Source: Bacillota bacterium | GTDB taxonomy: Bacteria > Bacillota > Sulfobacillia > JAJZYS01 > JAJZLH01 | Direction of reading: 5' to 3' | Length of the DNA stretch: 34,501 nt | Assembly: GCA_021803575.1 (NCBI GenBank) | Contig: JAJZLH010000075.1 | Location: forward strand, 1 to 34,501 | Shown here: positions 24,255-32,717 of the stretch, piece after piece | Layout of the letters: every line of letters begins with the position of its first letter | How positions within the stretch are numbered: position 1 is the first letter of the stretch | Notes under the pieces: generated by a model | What the model saw: the letters and a program-made list of their open reading frames with translations, nothing else | Databases searched by the model: none | What the model was told of the DNA's origin: nothing | Position numbers and translations under genes: made by a program

Positions 24255-25343
24255 CTAGGTAATCCACGCCTCTTCAGGGTAGCCGTAGGACTCCCAGGTG
24301 CCAAGCGGCCTGGTGGCGGCCAGGCGGATGGCCTTCACCCACTTCACCGACTTGTAGCCGTACATGGCGGGCACCACCAGCCGCACCGGTCCGCCGTGGA
24401 CCACCGGCAGCAACTCACCGTCCATGGCGGTGGCCAGGAAGGCCCGAGAGGCCCGAAGCTCCTTGATGGACAGGCTGTCCACGTAGGTGCCGTCCGCAGA
24501 GAGAAAGACCAGATAGCGGGCGGCCGGCAGCGGCCTCAGGTCGGCGAGCAGCCGTTCCAGGCTGACCCCCTGCCAGCGCACACCGCTCACCACCCAGCCG
24601 GTCACGCAGTGGAAGGGCTCGAGGCGCTGAATCGGAGCCAGCGCCACCAGCTCGTGAAACGTGTAGGTGCGGGGGGCGCCGACCAGCCCGCCCACAGCCA
24701 GGCGGTAGGCTGGAATCGGGACATTGGGGAAGGTGCCGGTGATGGAGTAGATCTGCCAGTTGCCGGCGGCCGCCGCCTGGCTGGAGCCGGCCAGAGACTG
24801 CCACAGCCATGATCCCAGGGCCGCAGCCAGGGCGGCACCGAGCAGGGTCCTGGCACCGGCCGCCAGGAAGGCGCGCCGCTCGGCCTTGGCCGCGCCCTCG
24901 AACGGGATCCGCCAGCCCAGCTTGCGGGCGGCGTGGAAGACCACCCACCCGACCAGCACCCAGCTGGCCACCAGGTGCACGGGCAGCGCAGGGGCGGCCA
25001 GCCACACCGGCATCGCTGCAGGGTAGAGCAATACCACCCCGGACAGGCCGAGGACGATGAGCAAGGTCGCCACCGGCAGCCAGTCCAGCAGGTTGCGGCG
25101 GTAGGGGAAGGCTGCCGAAGCAGCGGCACCGGCCACCAGACCGGCCAGGATCAGGCCGAGGGCGCTGTGCCAGACCCGAATCGCCATCAGCTGTCCGATC
25201 AGGTGGGCATGAGTGAAGGACCAGGTGATCGCCACGCCTGTAGCCAAGGCGGCCAGGGTCAGCAGGATGGCGGCGAGGTGCGCCTGGCGCCACGGCTTGT
25301 TCCAGCGCCGCCGCTGCCTCTGGATCCAGGCCGCTACCGCCAT
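24255..25343 (-). CDS. Membrane cytochrome b / sulfite-oxidase-fold molybdoenzyme
   Basis: This is a 362-aa two-part protein. Residues 20-140 make four helices with His at 22, 59, 123 and 137, suited to hold b-type heme. A twin-arginine-like stretch, AERRAFLAAGARTLLGA (155-171), then precedes an exported molybdopterin-binding domain: FPNVPIPAYRLAVGGLVG, LEPFHCVTGWVVSGVRW (Cys246 the likely Mo ligand), VVHGGPVRLVVPAMYGYKSVKWVKAI and a final WESYGY. It resembles MsrP/YedY-type oxidoreductases that use the bare Mo-molybdopterin. The substrate is unknown. ATG has GAGGGGGG ahead of it, 42 bases after aroA. Confidence 0.88.
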   Translation of the reverse strand: MAVAAWIQRQRRRWNKPWRQAHLAAILLTLAALATGVAITWSFTHAHLIGQLMAIRVWHSALGLILAGLVAGAAASAAFPYRRNLLDWLPVATLLIVLGLSGVVLLYPAAMPVWLAAPALPVHLVASWVLVGWVVFHAARKLGWRIPFEGAAKAERRAFLAAGARTLLGAALAAALGSWLWQSLAGSSQAAAAGNWQIYSITGTFPNVPIPAYRLAVGGLVGAPRTYTFHELVALAPIQRLEPFHCVTGWVVSGVRWQGVSLERLLADLRPLPAARYLVFLSADGTYVDSLSIKELRASRAFLATAMDGELLPVVHGGPVRLVVPAMYGYKSVKWVKAIRLAATRPLGTWESYGYPEEAWIT

Positions 25344-25385
25344 TGGCTGCCCCCCTCTGGTCAGAGCATAGCACCGCGGCCAGAC

Positions 25386-26690
25386 TCAGATCTCCTGGGC
25401 TCGCCCGCCGGCTGCGACCAGCTGGCTGAGAAAACTGGGATAGGAGACCTGCCAGATCGGCCCGCCAGCCAGCTCGCTCGCCTCTTCTCCGGCCAAGGCC
25501 AGCACGGCCAGCGCCATCCCCACCCGATGGTCGCCGTGGGCGTCGATCTCGCCGCCATGGACCCTGGGACCGCCCTGGATCCGCCAGCCGTCTTCGGTCG
25601 CCTCGCAGGCGACGCCGAGCTGGCAAAGACCCTCGGCCATGGCTGCGATGCGATCGGACTCTTTGACCCGGAGCTCTCCGGCTCCGCTCACCCGGCTCTG
25701 GCCGGGCGCCACCGCCATCACGCAGGCTAGGAGCGGCAGCTCGTCGATCATGTCTGCAACCGCTTCCGGCGGCACGTCGACCGCCCGGCTGGGCCGGCCC
25801 GCAACCGTGACCGAGCCGACCGGTTCCAGCTCCTCCCGCTCCACCTGCCAGCTGACCGCCACGCCCATCTCCCGCAATAGGCCGAGAAAGCCGATCCGCC
25901 GCTGGTTGAGGCAGACGCCCTCCACCGTCGCCTGCCCGCCGGTGATGGCGGCGGCGGCCCACAGAAAGGCGGCGGTGGAAGGATCCCCTGGCACGGCCAG
26001 GGCCGCTGGCGAACGCAGCGTCCTGGGTCCGACCAGAGCCACCGTCTCCCCGCCAGCAAGGACCTCACGCTCCACCTCTACGCCAAAGCGAGCCAGCATG
26101 CGCTCCGTGTGGTCCCTGGTTGCGGCCGGCAGCGCCACCGCGGTGCGACCCTCGGCCATAAGGCCGGACAGGAGGAGGGCCGACTTGACCTGCGCCGAGG
26201 CGACGGGCACCGTGTGCCTCCCTCCGACCAGGCGGGCGGGGCGAACGGCCAGCGGCAGCCGGCCCGGCGTCCCCAGCTCCTCGATCCTGGCGCCGGCCGC
26301 CCTCAGCGGCGTGACCACCCGGTCCATCGGCCGCTCCGAGAGGGAGCGGTCCCCTTCCAGGCGGGCGCTCACCTGGCCGCCAGCCAGGACGCCGAGCAAA
26401 AGCCGGGCGGTGGTCCCGGAGTTGGCGGCGTACAGGCTGGACGCCGGTGCCAAAAGGTGCCCTGCCGAGCCGCTGACCCGTACCGTGCCGTCCACAAGCT
26501 CGCTGAGCCGTCCACCCAGGGCAGCTAGGCAACGCCAGGTCGCCTCGGTGTCAGCAGAGCGCAGGAGGCCGCTGATCACCGTCTCACCCTCGGCCAGAGC
26601 AGAGAGGATGAGGGCGCGGTGCGAGATCGACTTGTCCCCGGGCACGCTGCCTCGGAACTGGATGGGCGGGCTGGGCTCGATCCGGATCAC
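25386..26690 (-). CDS. aroA: 5-enolpyruvylshikimate-3-phosphate synthase
   Basis: This 434-aa EPSP synthase is recognisable by FRGSVPGDKSISHRALILSAL, ANSGTTARLLLGVLAGG, LEGDRSLSERPMDRVVTPL, ASAQVKSALLLSGL, PGDPSTAAFLWAAAA, LRVKESDRIAAMAEGL and DHRVGMALAVLAL. It joins shikimate 3-phosphate to phosphoenolpyruvate, two steps before chorismate. The GTG start overlaps the aroF stop (GTGA). It is the last gene of the tryptophan/aromatic operon. Confidence 0.97.
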   Translation of the reverse strand: MIRIEPSPPIQFRGSVPGDKSISHRALILSALAEGETVISGLLRSADTEATWRCLAALGGRLSELVDGTVRVSGSAGHLLAPASSLYAANSGTTARLLLGVLAGGQVSARLEGDRSLSERPMDRVVTPLRAAGARIEELGTPGRLPLAVRPARLVGGRHTVPVASAQVKSALLLSGLMAEGRTAVALPAATRDHTERMLARFGVEVEREVLAGGETVALVGPRTLRSPAALAVPGDPSTAAFLWAAAAITGGQATVEGVCLNQRRIGFLGLLREMGVAVSWQVEREELEPVGSVTVAGRPSRAVDVPPEAVADMIDELPLLACVMAVAPGQSRVSGAGELRVKESDRIAAMAEGLCQLGVACEATEDGWRIQGGPRVHGGEIDAHGDHRVGMALAVLALAGEEASELAGGPIWQVSYPSFLSQLVAAGGRAQEI

Positions 26691-27736
26691 GGCTGTCTGA
26701 GTGCTGGCTGCTCTCCCCTGAGCGTCGCTCTCAGCGTCAGCACGGCGGCCATCAGGCGACTGAAGTTGTCCGGCGTAAGGGACTGGGCACCGTCGGAGAG
26801 GGCGCGGGCAGGATTGGGATGCACCTCCACCAGGAGTCCGTCCGCCCCTGCCGCCACCGCCGCCAGAGCCAGGGGGTGGACCATCCGCCAGCGGCCGGCG
26901 CCGTGGCTGGGGTCAGCGATCACGGGCAGGTGCGACAGCTGGTGGACGACCGGGATCGCCGCCACGTCGAACATGTTGCGGGTGTACGTCTCGAAGCTGC
27001 GCACGCCCCGTTCGCACAGGATCACGTTGGGATTGCCGGCGGCCAGGATGTACTCGGCCGCCATCAGCCACTCCTCGTAGGTGGCGGTCATGCCGCGCTT
27101 CAGGAGCACCGGCCGCTGCCCCTGGCCCACCTCGCGCAGGAGGGCGAAGTTTTGCATGTTGCGGGCCCCCACCTGCAGCACGTCAGCCACCGCGGCGACG
27201 GCCTCCACGTGGCGCGGGTCCAGCACCTCCGTGACGATGGCCAGCCCAGTGCGGGCCTTGGCCTCGGCCAGAAGGCGCAGGCCCTGCGTGCCAAGCCCCT
27301 GGAAACTGTAGGGGCTGCTGCGCGGTTTGTAGGCGCCGCCCCGCATCGCCACGGCCCCGGCCCGGCGCACCGCCTCGGCGGCGGCAAACAGCTGATCGGC
27401 GTCCTCCACCGCACAGGGGCCGGCGATCACACCGAAGTGGCCGCCGCCGATCAGGGCGGTCGGCCCGATCGGCACCGCCGACGGCCCGTCGGAGGCCTCC
27501 TTTGCCACCAGCTTGTAGGGCGACTGCACCGGCACGGCGCGCACCACGCCGTCCATCTGTGGCAGCATCTCTTCCAGTTCGGCGGTGTCGCCGCCGGCCT
27601 CCACGCTGATCAGGAGCCGCTCTCCGACCATCGTGGTGTGCACGCCGAACCCGGTCATCCGGATCCGCTCCAGAACGGCCTCCGTCTCGTCGGCGGCTGC
27701 CTCCGGCCGCATCACCACGATCAGCTCTCCGGCCAT
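26687..27736 (-). CDS. aroF: DAHP synthase, class I-beta
   Basis: This 349-aa protein has an N-terminal ferredoxin-like regulatory domain of about 80 residues (ELIVVMRPEAAADETEAVL) followed by a TIM barrel: VIAGPCAVEDADQL, AMRGGAYKPRSSPYSFQGLG, VTEVLDPRHVEAV, LQVGARNMQNFALL, PVLLKRGMTATYEEWL and PVIADPSHGAGR. It catalyses the first step of aromatic synthesis. The N-terminal domain in relatives gives feedback control by Tyr or Phe. ATG has GAGGGGG seven bases upstream. A 59-base gap from trpA contains no hairpin, so read-through is expected. Confidence 0.97.
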   Translation of the reverse strand: MAGELIVVMRPEAAADETEAVLERIRMTGFGVHTTMVGERLLISVEAGGDTAELEEMLPQMDGVVRAVPVQSPYKLVAKEASDGPSAVPIGPTALIGGGHFGVIAGPCAVEDADQLFAAAEAVRRAGAVAMRGGAYKPRSSPYSFQGLGTQGLRLLAEAKARTGLAIVTEVLDPRHVEAVAAVADVLQVGARNMQNFALLREVGQGQRPVLLKRGMTATYEEWLMAAEYILAAGNPNVILCERGVRSFETYTRNMFDVAAIPVVHQLSHLPVIADPSHGAGRWRMVHPLALAAVAAGADGLLVEVHPNPARALSDGAQSLTPDNFSRLMAAVLTLRATLRGEQPALRQP

Positions 27737-27795
27737 GTCGTCACCCCCTCTTCCTGACTGAACGGCGATTCACGATCGGCAGATTCCATCATGCA

Positions 27796-28590
27796 TCATC
27801 TGTGAGCGGCCTGAACCAGTTCTCTCACGAACGCCGCCACCGCCCGGGGGGCCGCCCGGCCCTGGTCCTCGATCAGGTCGACCAGAGCGGAGCCGACGAT
27901 CACCCCGTCGGCGGCGTGGCGGACCTCGGACACGGCCTGTGCACCGCTGATGCCGAAACCGAGCACCAGCGGTGCCTGGATGGCCTGCCGGGCACGGCGG
28001 AGGAGAGGCAGGGCGGCCTCTGGCAGCCCCTGTCTGGCGCCGGTCACGCCCATTACCGAGACGCAGTAAACGAAGGCGTCGGCATCGACCGTGCGGCCGA
28101 TCTCCCCGAGGCGGCGGTCAGTTGTGGTCGGCGCCGCGAAGGGAATGAGGGCGAGGCCAAGGGCGTCCGCCGCCGGCCGGAGGAGGCGGTGCTCTTCCAG
28201 CGCCAGGTCGGGAACGACCAGGGCACACAGCCCGGCCTCAGCCACGGGGTCGAGATCGCCCATGGCCAGAAGCGGGTTCAGGTAGGACAGCAGGAGCACC
28301 GGCAGTGCCGTGCGCTCGTGGATGCGGCGGCAGGTGGCCAGGACCTCTTGGCGCCTCACACCCGAGGCCAGGGCCCGCTGGGCGGCGGCCTGGATGCTGG
28401 GGCCGTCCGCGATCGGGTCAGAGAAGGGCCAGCCGACTTCCAAGAGATCGGCGCCCCCCTCGGCGCAGGCCTCTGCCAGGTCCACGGTGGCGTCGGGACT
28501 GGGATCGCCCGCCACCAGAAAGGGCATCACGGCCGCCCGCCCCTCCCGGGCGGCCCGGGCCAGGGCCTGGCCGATCTCAGCCTTCGCCAT
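27796..28590 (-). CDS. trpA: Tryptophan synthase alpha chain
   Basis: This 264-aa protein starts [14 protein letters not shown] at ATG 28590, overlapping the trpB end by 14 bases behind GGAGG. The motifs [36 protein letters not shown] (catalytic Glu and Asp) and FIYCVS-like [14 protein letters not shown], plus [13 protein letters not shown], are all present. It splits indole-3-glycerol phosphate to indole, passed to TrpB. The longer open frame upstream of 28590 is trpB read in the wrong frame. Confidence 0.97.
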   Translation of the reverse strand: MAKAEIGQALARAAREGRAAVMPFLVAGDPSPDATVDLAEACAEGGADLLEVGWPFSDPIADGPSIQAAAQRALASGVRRQEVLATCRRIHERTALPVLLLSYLNPLLAMGDLDPVAEAGLCALVVPDLALEEHRLLRPAADALGLALIPFAAPTTTDRRLGEIGRTVDADAFVYCVSVMGVTGARQGLPEAALPLLRRARQAIQAPLVLGFGISGAQAVSEVRHAADGVIVGSALVDLIEDQGRAAPRAVAAFVRELVQAAHR

Positions 28591-29776
28591 CTCTGCCAGC
28601 CTCCAAAAACCTGCTGATCTCCTCCACATCCTTGTCACCGCGACCGGACAGGCAGACCACGATCGTCTTGCCAGGTCCAAGTTCAACCGCCCGCGCCATG
28701 GCCTCGGCCATGGCGTGGGCACTCTCCAGGGCGCAGAGGATGCCCTCGCTCTGGGCCAGCTGCATGAGCGCCTGGACGGCCTCCTGATCGGTACAGCTGG
28801 TGTAGGTGACTCGGCCGCTCTCCTTCCACAGGCTGTGCTCCGGGCCCACACCCGGGTAGTCCAGCCCAGCGGACAAGGAGTGCGCCTCCATGATCTGGCC
28901 CTCGGCATCCTGGAGCACATAGCTCCTGGCGCCGTGCAGGACACCAGGCCGACCGCGGCTGAGCGTGGCGGCGTGGCGCCGGTCCAAGCCCTCGCCCGCC
29001 GCCTCCACCCCCACCATCTGGACCGGGTCGTCCAGGAAGGGGTGAAACAGCCCCGCGGCGTTGGAGCCGCCGCCCACCGCCGCCACCAGGAGGTCTGGCA
29101 GCCGGCCGGTCTCGTCTTGAATCTGCGCCCTGGCCTCGCGGCCGATCACGGATTGGAAGGTGCGCACCATCTGCGGGAAAGGATGCGGTCCCATCACCGA
29201 CCCGATCACATAGTGGGTGTCCTCAACCGAACTGACCCAGGCCCGCAGCGCCTCGTTGATGGCGTCCTTGAGGGTTCTGGAGCCGCTGGTCACCGGGCGG
29301 ACCCTGGCGCCAAGCAGTTCCATCCGCCGCACGTTCAGCGCCTGCCGACGGACGTCCTCTTCGCCCATGAACACCTCGCAGTCCATGCCGAACAGGGCTG
29401 CCACGGTGGCGGTGGCCACGCCGTGCTGGCCGGCCCCGGTCTCGGCGATCAGCTTGCGTTTGCCCATGCGCCGGGTGAGCAGCGCCTGACCGATCGTGTT
29501 GTTGATCTTGTGGGCTCCGGTGTGGTTGAGGTCCTCCCGCTTCAGGTAGAGGTCGGCACCGCCCAGCTTTCGGCTGAGGGCCTGGGCGTGGTAGAGCAGG
29601 GAGGGGCGGCCGGTGTACTGCCGATTCAGCCGGTCCAGCTCGCCAAGGAAGTCCCAGTCGGCCATGGCCTCCTGAAAGGCCGCCGTCAGTTGGTCGAGCG
29701 CTGGCACCAGGGTCTCTGGGACGAAGCGGCCGCCAAAGGCTCCGAAGTGGCCCCCCGCATCAGGTTCCGTCGGCAT
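28577..29776 (-). CDS. trpB: Tryptophan synthase beta chain
   Basis: This 399-aa PLP enzyme joins indole and serine into tryptophan. It has [34 protein letters not shown] (the PLP lysine), [47 protein letters not shown] and [12 protein letters not shown] 29776 overlaps the trpF end by 17 bases. It is the normal TrpB1-type length and partners the downstream TrpA. Confidence 0.98.
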   Translation of the reverse strand: MPTEPDAGGHFGAFGGRFVPETLVPALDQLTAAFQEAMADWDFLGELDRLNRQYTGRPSLLYHAQALSRKLGGADLYLKREDLNHTGAHKINNTIGQALLTRRMGKRKLIAETGAGQHGVATATVAALFGMDCEVFMGEEDVRRQALNVRRMELLGARVRPVTSGSRTLKDAINEALRAWVSSVEDTHYVIGSVMGPHPFPQMVRTFQSVIGREARAQIQDETGRLPDLLVAAVGGGSNAAGLFHPFLDDPVQMVGVEAAGEGLDRRHAATLSRGRPGVLHGARSYVLQDAEGQIMEAHSLSAGLDYPGVGPEHSLWKESGRVTYTSCTDQEAVQALMQLAQSEGILCALESAHAMAEAMARAVELGPGKTIVVCLSGRGDKDVEEISRFLEAGRDGEG

Positions 29777-30383
29777 CTCGTCTCACCGCCTCTACAAACG
29801 CTCTGATCTTCTTGGGGTCCTTCTTGCCATCCGTCTCCACACCGGACGAGACGTCCACGCCGAAGGGGCGGCTTCGGCGCACAGCCTTCGGCACGTTCTC
29901 GGCGTTGAGGCCTCCGGACAGGATGAGGCGGCTGACCGAGCCGATCTCGCCAGCGGCTGGCCAGAGGCCAGGGCGCCCGTTTCCGCCGTAAGTGCCGGGG
30001 GGTCCCGGTGCCTCCAGCAGATAGGCCCAGGCTGGCGGCAGATGGTGTGGCCAGGGGTCTCCCCGCGCCAGGCGAAGCACGCCGATGTTGAGGTGTGCGT
30101 CGAGGTCCTGGGCCCAGTCCGGGATCGGCCCCCCCGCCCACTGCACGGCGTCGAGCGGAACGGCGGCCAGGACGGCCTCGAGGGCAGGCCGCTCCTGGTC
30201 GACGACCACTCCCACCCGCAGTGTGTGGCCACCCGCCCGGCTGGCCAGCTGGCAAGCCCGTTCAGGTGAGACGTAGCGGCGGCTGGGCGGGTGAAAGACA
30301 AAGCCCACGGCGTCGGCCCCGGCCTCCAGGGCGGCCTCCAAGGCGGCGTCGTCGGCGATGCCGCAGATCTTGACCCAGGTCAC
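29760..30383 (-). CDS. trpF: Phosphoribosylanthranilate isomerase
   Basis: This 207-aa TIM-barrel enzyme opens with [20 protein letters not shown] (catalytic Cys), then [20 protein letters not shown], and ends [21 protein letters not shown] followed by [18 protein letters not shown] (catalytic Asp). GTG 30383 overlaps the trpC stop as GTGA. It converts phosphoribosylanthranilate to CdRP. Confidence 0.95.
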   Translation of the reverse strand: MTWVKICGIADDAALEAALEAGADAVGFVFHPPSRRYVSPERACQLASRAGGHTLRVGVVVDQERPALEAVLAAVPLDAVQWAGGPIPDWAQDLDAHLNIGVLRLARGDPWPHHLPPAWAYLLEAPGPPGTYGGNGRPGLWPAAGEIGSVSRLILSGGLNAENVPKAVRRSRPFGVDVSSGVETDGKKDPKKIRAFVEAVRRDADGT

Positions 30384-31126
30384 AGCCGCAGCTCGGCCCC
30401 GAGGATGGCGTCGCCGGTCCCCCGCAACAGGGCCTCACCGATCAGGAAGGCGTCGACGCCTTCGGCCGCCAGCGCTCGGCACTGTTCAGCTGTGCTGAGG
30501 CCGCTCTCGCTGACGATCAGGGCGCGCCCCCGCAGCAGCGGCAACAGCCGCCTGGTGGTGGCGAGGTCAGTCGTGAGCGTATCCAGATCGCGGTTGTTGA
30601 CGCCCACCAGCTTGGCACCGACCGTGAGCGCAGCCTCGGCCTCCGCCTCGTCGTGCACCTCGACCAGCGCCTCCAGGCCAGCGGCCGAGGCTGCCTGAAG
30701 CAGGTCGGCCAGGGCATCGCCGACTACCCGCACGATCAGGAGGATGGCGTCTGCCCCCATCCTTCGGCTTTCCCAGATGTCCTTCTCATCGACCAGGAAG
30801 TCCTTCCGCAACACGGGCAGCCGGCTGACCGTCCGGGCGACGTCCAGATCGCCAGCCGAACCGGCGAAGAACTCCGGCTCGGTCAGTACCGAGAGGGCGG
30901 CGGCACCGGCTTGCTCATAGGCTCGGGCTGTGCGCTCAGGATCGCCGTCCGGTGCGATCGCCCCGCCTGACGGCGAGCGCCGCTTGAACTCGGCGATCAC
31001 GGCCAGCTGGGCCGAGCCGGCCAAGGCGGCGGTCAGGGAGCGCCTGGGCAGGCCGGAGCGGTCGGGCCCGGCGTAGGGGGCGCGCCTGGCCTTGGCGGCG
31101 AGAATGGCATCCAGCACCCCCGTCAC
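30380..31126 (-). CDS. trpC: Indole-3-glycerol phosphate synthase
   Basis: This protein of about 248 aa starts at GTG 31126 (GTGA overlap with trpD) behind GGAGG. It contains VIAEFKRRSPSGGAIAP, VLRKDFLVDEKDIWESR, ALVEVHDEAEAEAAL, LVGVNNRDLDTL and IVSESGLSTAEQC, the substrate and catalytic motifs of the TrpC barrel. It is not fused to trpF, unlike E. coli. The extended frame upstream of 31126 is a trpD shadow. Confidence 0.96.
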   Translation of the reverse strand: MTGVLDAILAAKARRAPYAGPDRSGLPRRSLTAALAGSAQLAVIAEFKRRSPSGGAIAPDGDPERTARAYEQAGAAALSVLTEPEFFAGSAGDLDVARTVSRLPVLRKDFLVDEKDIWESRRMGADAILLIVRVVGDALADLLQAASAAGLEALVEVHDEAEAEAALTVGAKLVGVNNRDLDTLTTDLATTRRLLPLLRGRALIVSESGLSTAEQCRALAAEGVDAFLIGEALLRGTGDAILGAELRL

Positions 31127-32148
31127 GCCTTGGCCTCCAGCCGGCGCGAGAAGCCAGCCAGTGCCTCCAGCGCCGCCACCGCCCGGCCGCTGTCGATCAC
31201 CTCGGCCGCCAGTTTCACACCGGTCCGGAGATCCCGCTCCACCTCCGCCGCCCGTAGCCCCAGGGCGGCGTTCAGGAGCACGGCCTGGCGGTGCGGGCCG
31301 GCGGCCCCGGCCAAGACGTTCCGGAGCAGGATGGCGTTGGTGGGAGGGTCGCCGCCCTTCAGGTCGCGCAGCGTCGTCCGCTCGATGCCGGCGTCCTCCG
31401 GTTCCACTGTGTAGGCAGATGCCTTCCCGCCTGCCACTTCGACCACCCAGGTGGTGCCAATCGGTGACCCCTCGTCCAGCGGCCCCTCGCCGTGCACCAC
31501 CAGGGCGCGGCGTGATCCCAGTGCCGCCAGGGCGGGGGCGATCAGGTCCTGGATGCGCCGACTGGCCACGCCCAGCAGCTGAAACTCGGCACCCAGCGGG
31601 TTGGTCAGCGGCCCCAGCATGTTGAAGACGGTGGGCACACCCAGCTCGCGCCTGGGGCCGGCGGCATGGCGCATGGCGCCGTGCCAGGCTGGTGCGAACA
31701 GGAAGCCGATGCCGACGTCGTCCACCGCCCGGGCGGCGTCCTGGGGTGCGACCTGCACGTCCACGCCCAGCGCCTCCAGGACATCTGCCGACCCGCAGCG
31801 GCTGGTGGCGGAGCGGTTTCCATGCTTGGCCACCGCCAGGCCGGCACCGGCCAGCACGAAGGCGGTGGCGGTGGAGATGTTGAAGGTCTGGGATCCGTCG
31901 CCGCCAGTGCCTGCCGTATCGATCAGGGGGCGGCGCTCGACGCGGGCGCTGCTGGCCTGACGCCGCATCGCCCGGGCGCAACCGGTCACCTCATCGGCGG
32001 TCTCGCCCTTGGTGGCCAGGGCCGCCAGAAAGGCTCCGGTCTGAGCCTGGGACGTCTCCCCGGTCATGATCGCCGTCATCGCCGCCTCCGCCTCCTGTTC
32101 GGAGAGCGACTCGCCTCTGACCAGCTTGGCCAGCTGTTCCTGGATCAC
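31123..32148 (-). CDS. trpD: Anthranilate phosphoribosyltransferase
   Basis: This protein of about 341 aa has DTAGTGGDGSQTFNISTA (PRPP loop), AKHGNRSATSRCGSADVLEALG and FLFAPAWHGAMRHAAGPRRE. It moves ribose phosphate onto anthranilate. A GTG at 32157 also opens the frame, but GTG 32148 forms the GTGA overlap with trpG seen at other junctions in this operon and has GAGGGGG at a good distance. Confidence 0.96.
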   Translation of the reverse strand: MIQEQLAKLVRGESLSEQEAEAAMTAIMTGETSQAQTGAFLAALATKGETADEVTGCARAMRRQASSARVERRPLIDTAGTGGDGSQTFNISTATAFVLAGAGLAVAKHGNRSATSRCGSADVLEALGVDVQVAPQDAARAVDDVGIGFLFAPAWHGAMRHAAGPRRELGVPTVFNMLGPLTNPLGAEFQLLGVASRRIQDLIAPALAALGSRRALVVHGEGPLDEGSPIGTTWVVEVAGGKASAYTVEPEDAGIERTTLRDLKGGDPPTNAILLRNVLAGAAGPHRQAVLLNAALGLRAAEVERDLRTGVKLAAEVIDSGRAVAALEALAGFSRRLEAKA

Positions 32149-32717
32149 GATGCACACCCCCTCAGAAAGTTCCGGATCAGCTCGAGCCCGGCATCGGTCA
32201 GACAGGACTCAGGGTGGAACTGGACACCCTCCACCGGCCGCTCTCGGTGCCTGAGGCCCATCAGCACTCCGTCGTCGGCCCAGGCCGTCGCCACGAGAGG
32301 GGCTGGCAGTGTGGCCTCCGGCACTGCCAGCGAGTGATATCGGGTGGCCGTGAAGGGGTCGGGCAGACCGCTGTAGATGCCCCGGCCGTCGTGATGGATC
32401 TCGGAGGTCTTGCCGTGGCGGAGCACCGGGGCGTGACGGACCTCGCCGCCGTAAGCGAGGGCGATGGCCTGGTGGCCCAGGCACACCCCCAATAGGGGTG
32501 TGCTCTCCGGCAGGTGGCGGACCACCTCCAGGCTTCGGCCGGCCGCCTCCGGTCGACCGGGGCCGGGCGAGATGATGACACCGCCTGGCGCCAGGGCGTC
32601 GAACTCGTCCAGATCGAAGGCGTCGTTGCGCCACACCGTGACTGGCACACCCTCCGCCGCCACCATCTGGTACAGGTTGAAGGTGAAGGAGTCGTAGTTG
32701 TCGACCAACAGGATCAC
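32145..32717 (-). CDS. trpG: Anthranilate synthase glutamine amidotransferase component
   Basis: This 190-aa class I glutaminase starts MILLVDNYDSFTFNLYQ. It has VIISPGPGRPEAAG, LLGVCLGHQAIALAYGG (nucleophile Cys) and VEGVQFHPESCLT (catalytic His and Glu). GTG 32717 overlaps the trpE stop (GTGA) and is preceded by GGGGAGGTGGAGG. It feeds ammonia to TrpE, and possibly also to p-aminobenzoate synthase if it is shared. Confidence 0.97.
   Translation of the reverse strand: MILLVDNYDSFTFNLYQMVAAEGVPVTVWRNDAFDLDEFDALAPGGVIISPGPGRPEAAGRSLEVVRHLPESTPLLGVCLGHQAIALAYGGEVRHAPVLRHGKTSEIHHDGRGIYSGLPDPFTATRYHSLAVPEATLPAPLVATAWADDGVLMGLRHRERPVEGVQFHPESCLTDAGLELIRNFLRGCAS

Noticed and set aside
28591-28944. 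Upstream extension of the trpA frame
   Set aside because: It overlaps trpB out of frame; the conserved TrpA N terminus begins at 28590.
31127-31981. Long upstream extension of the trpC frame
   Set aside because: It overlaps trpD out of frame and is Arg/Gly/Pro-rich; TrpC starts at GTG 31126.
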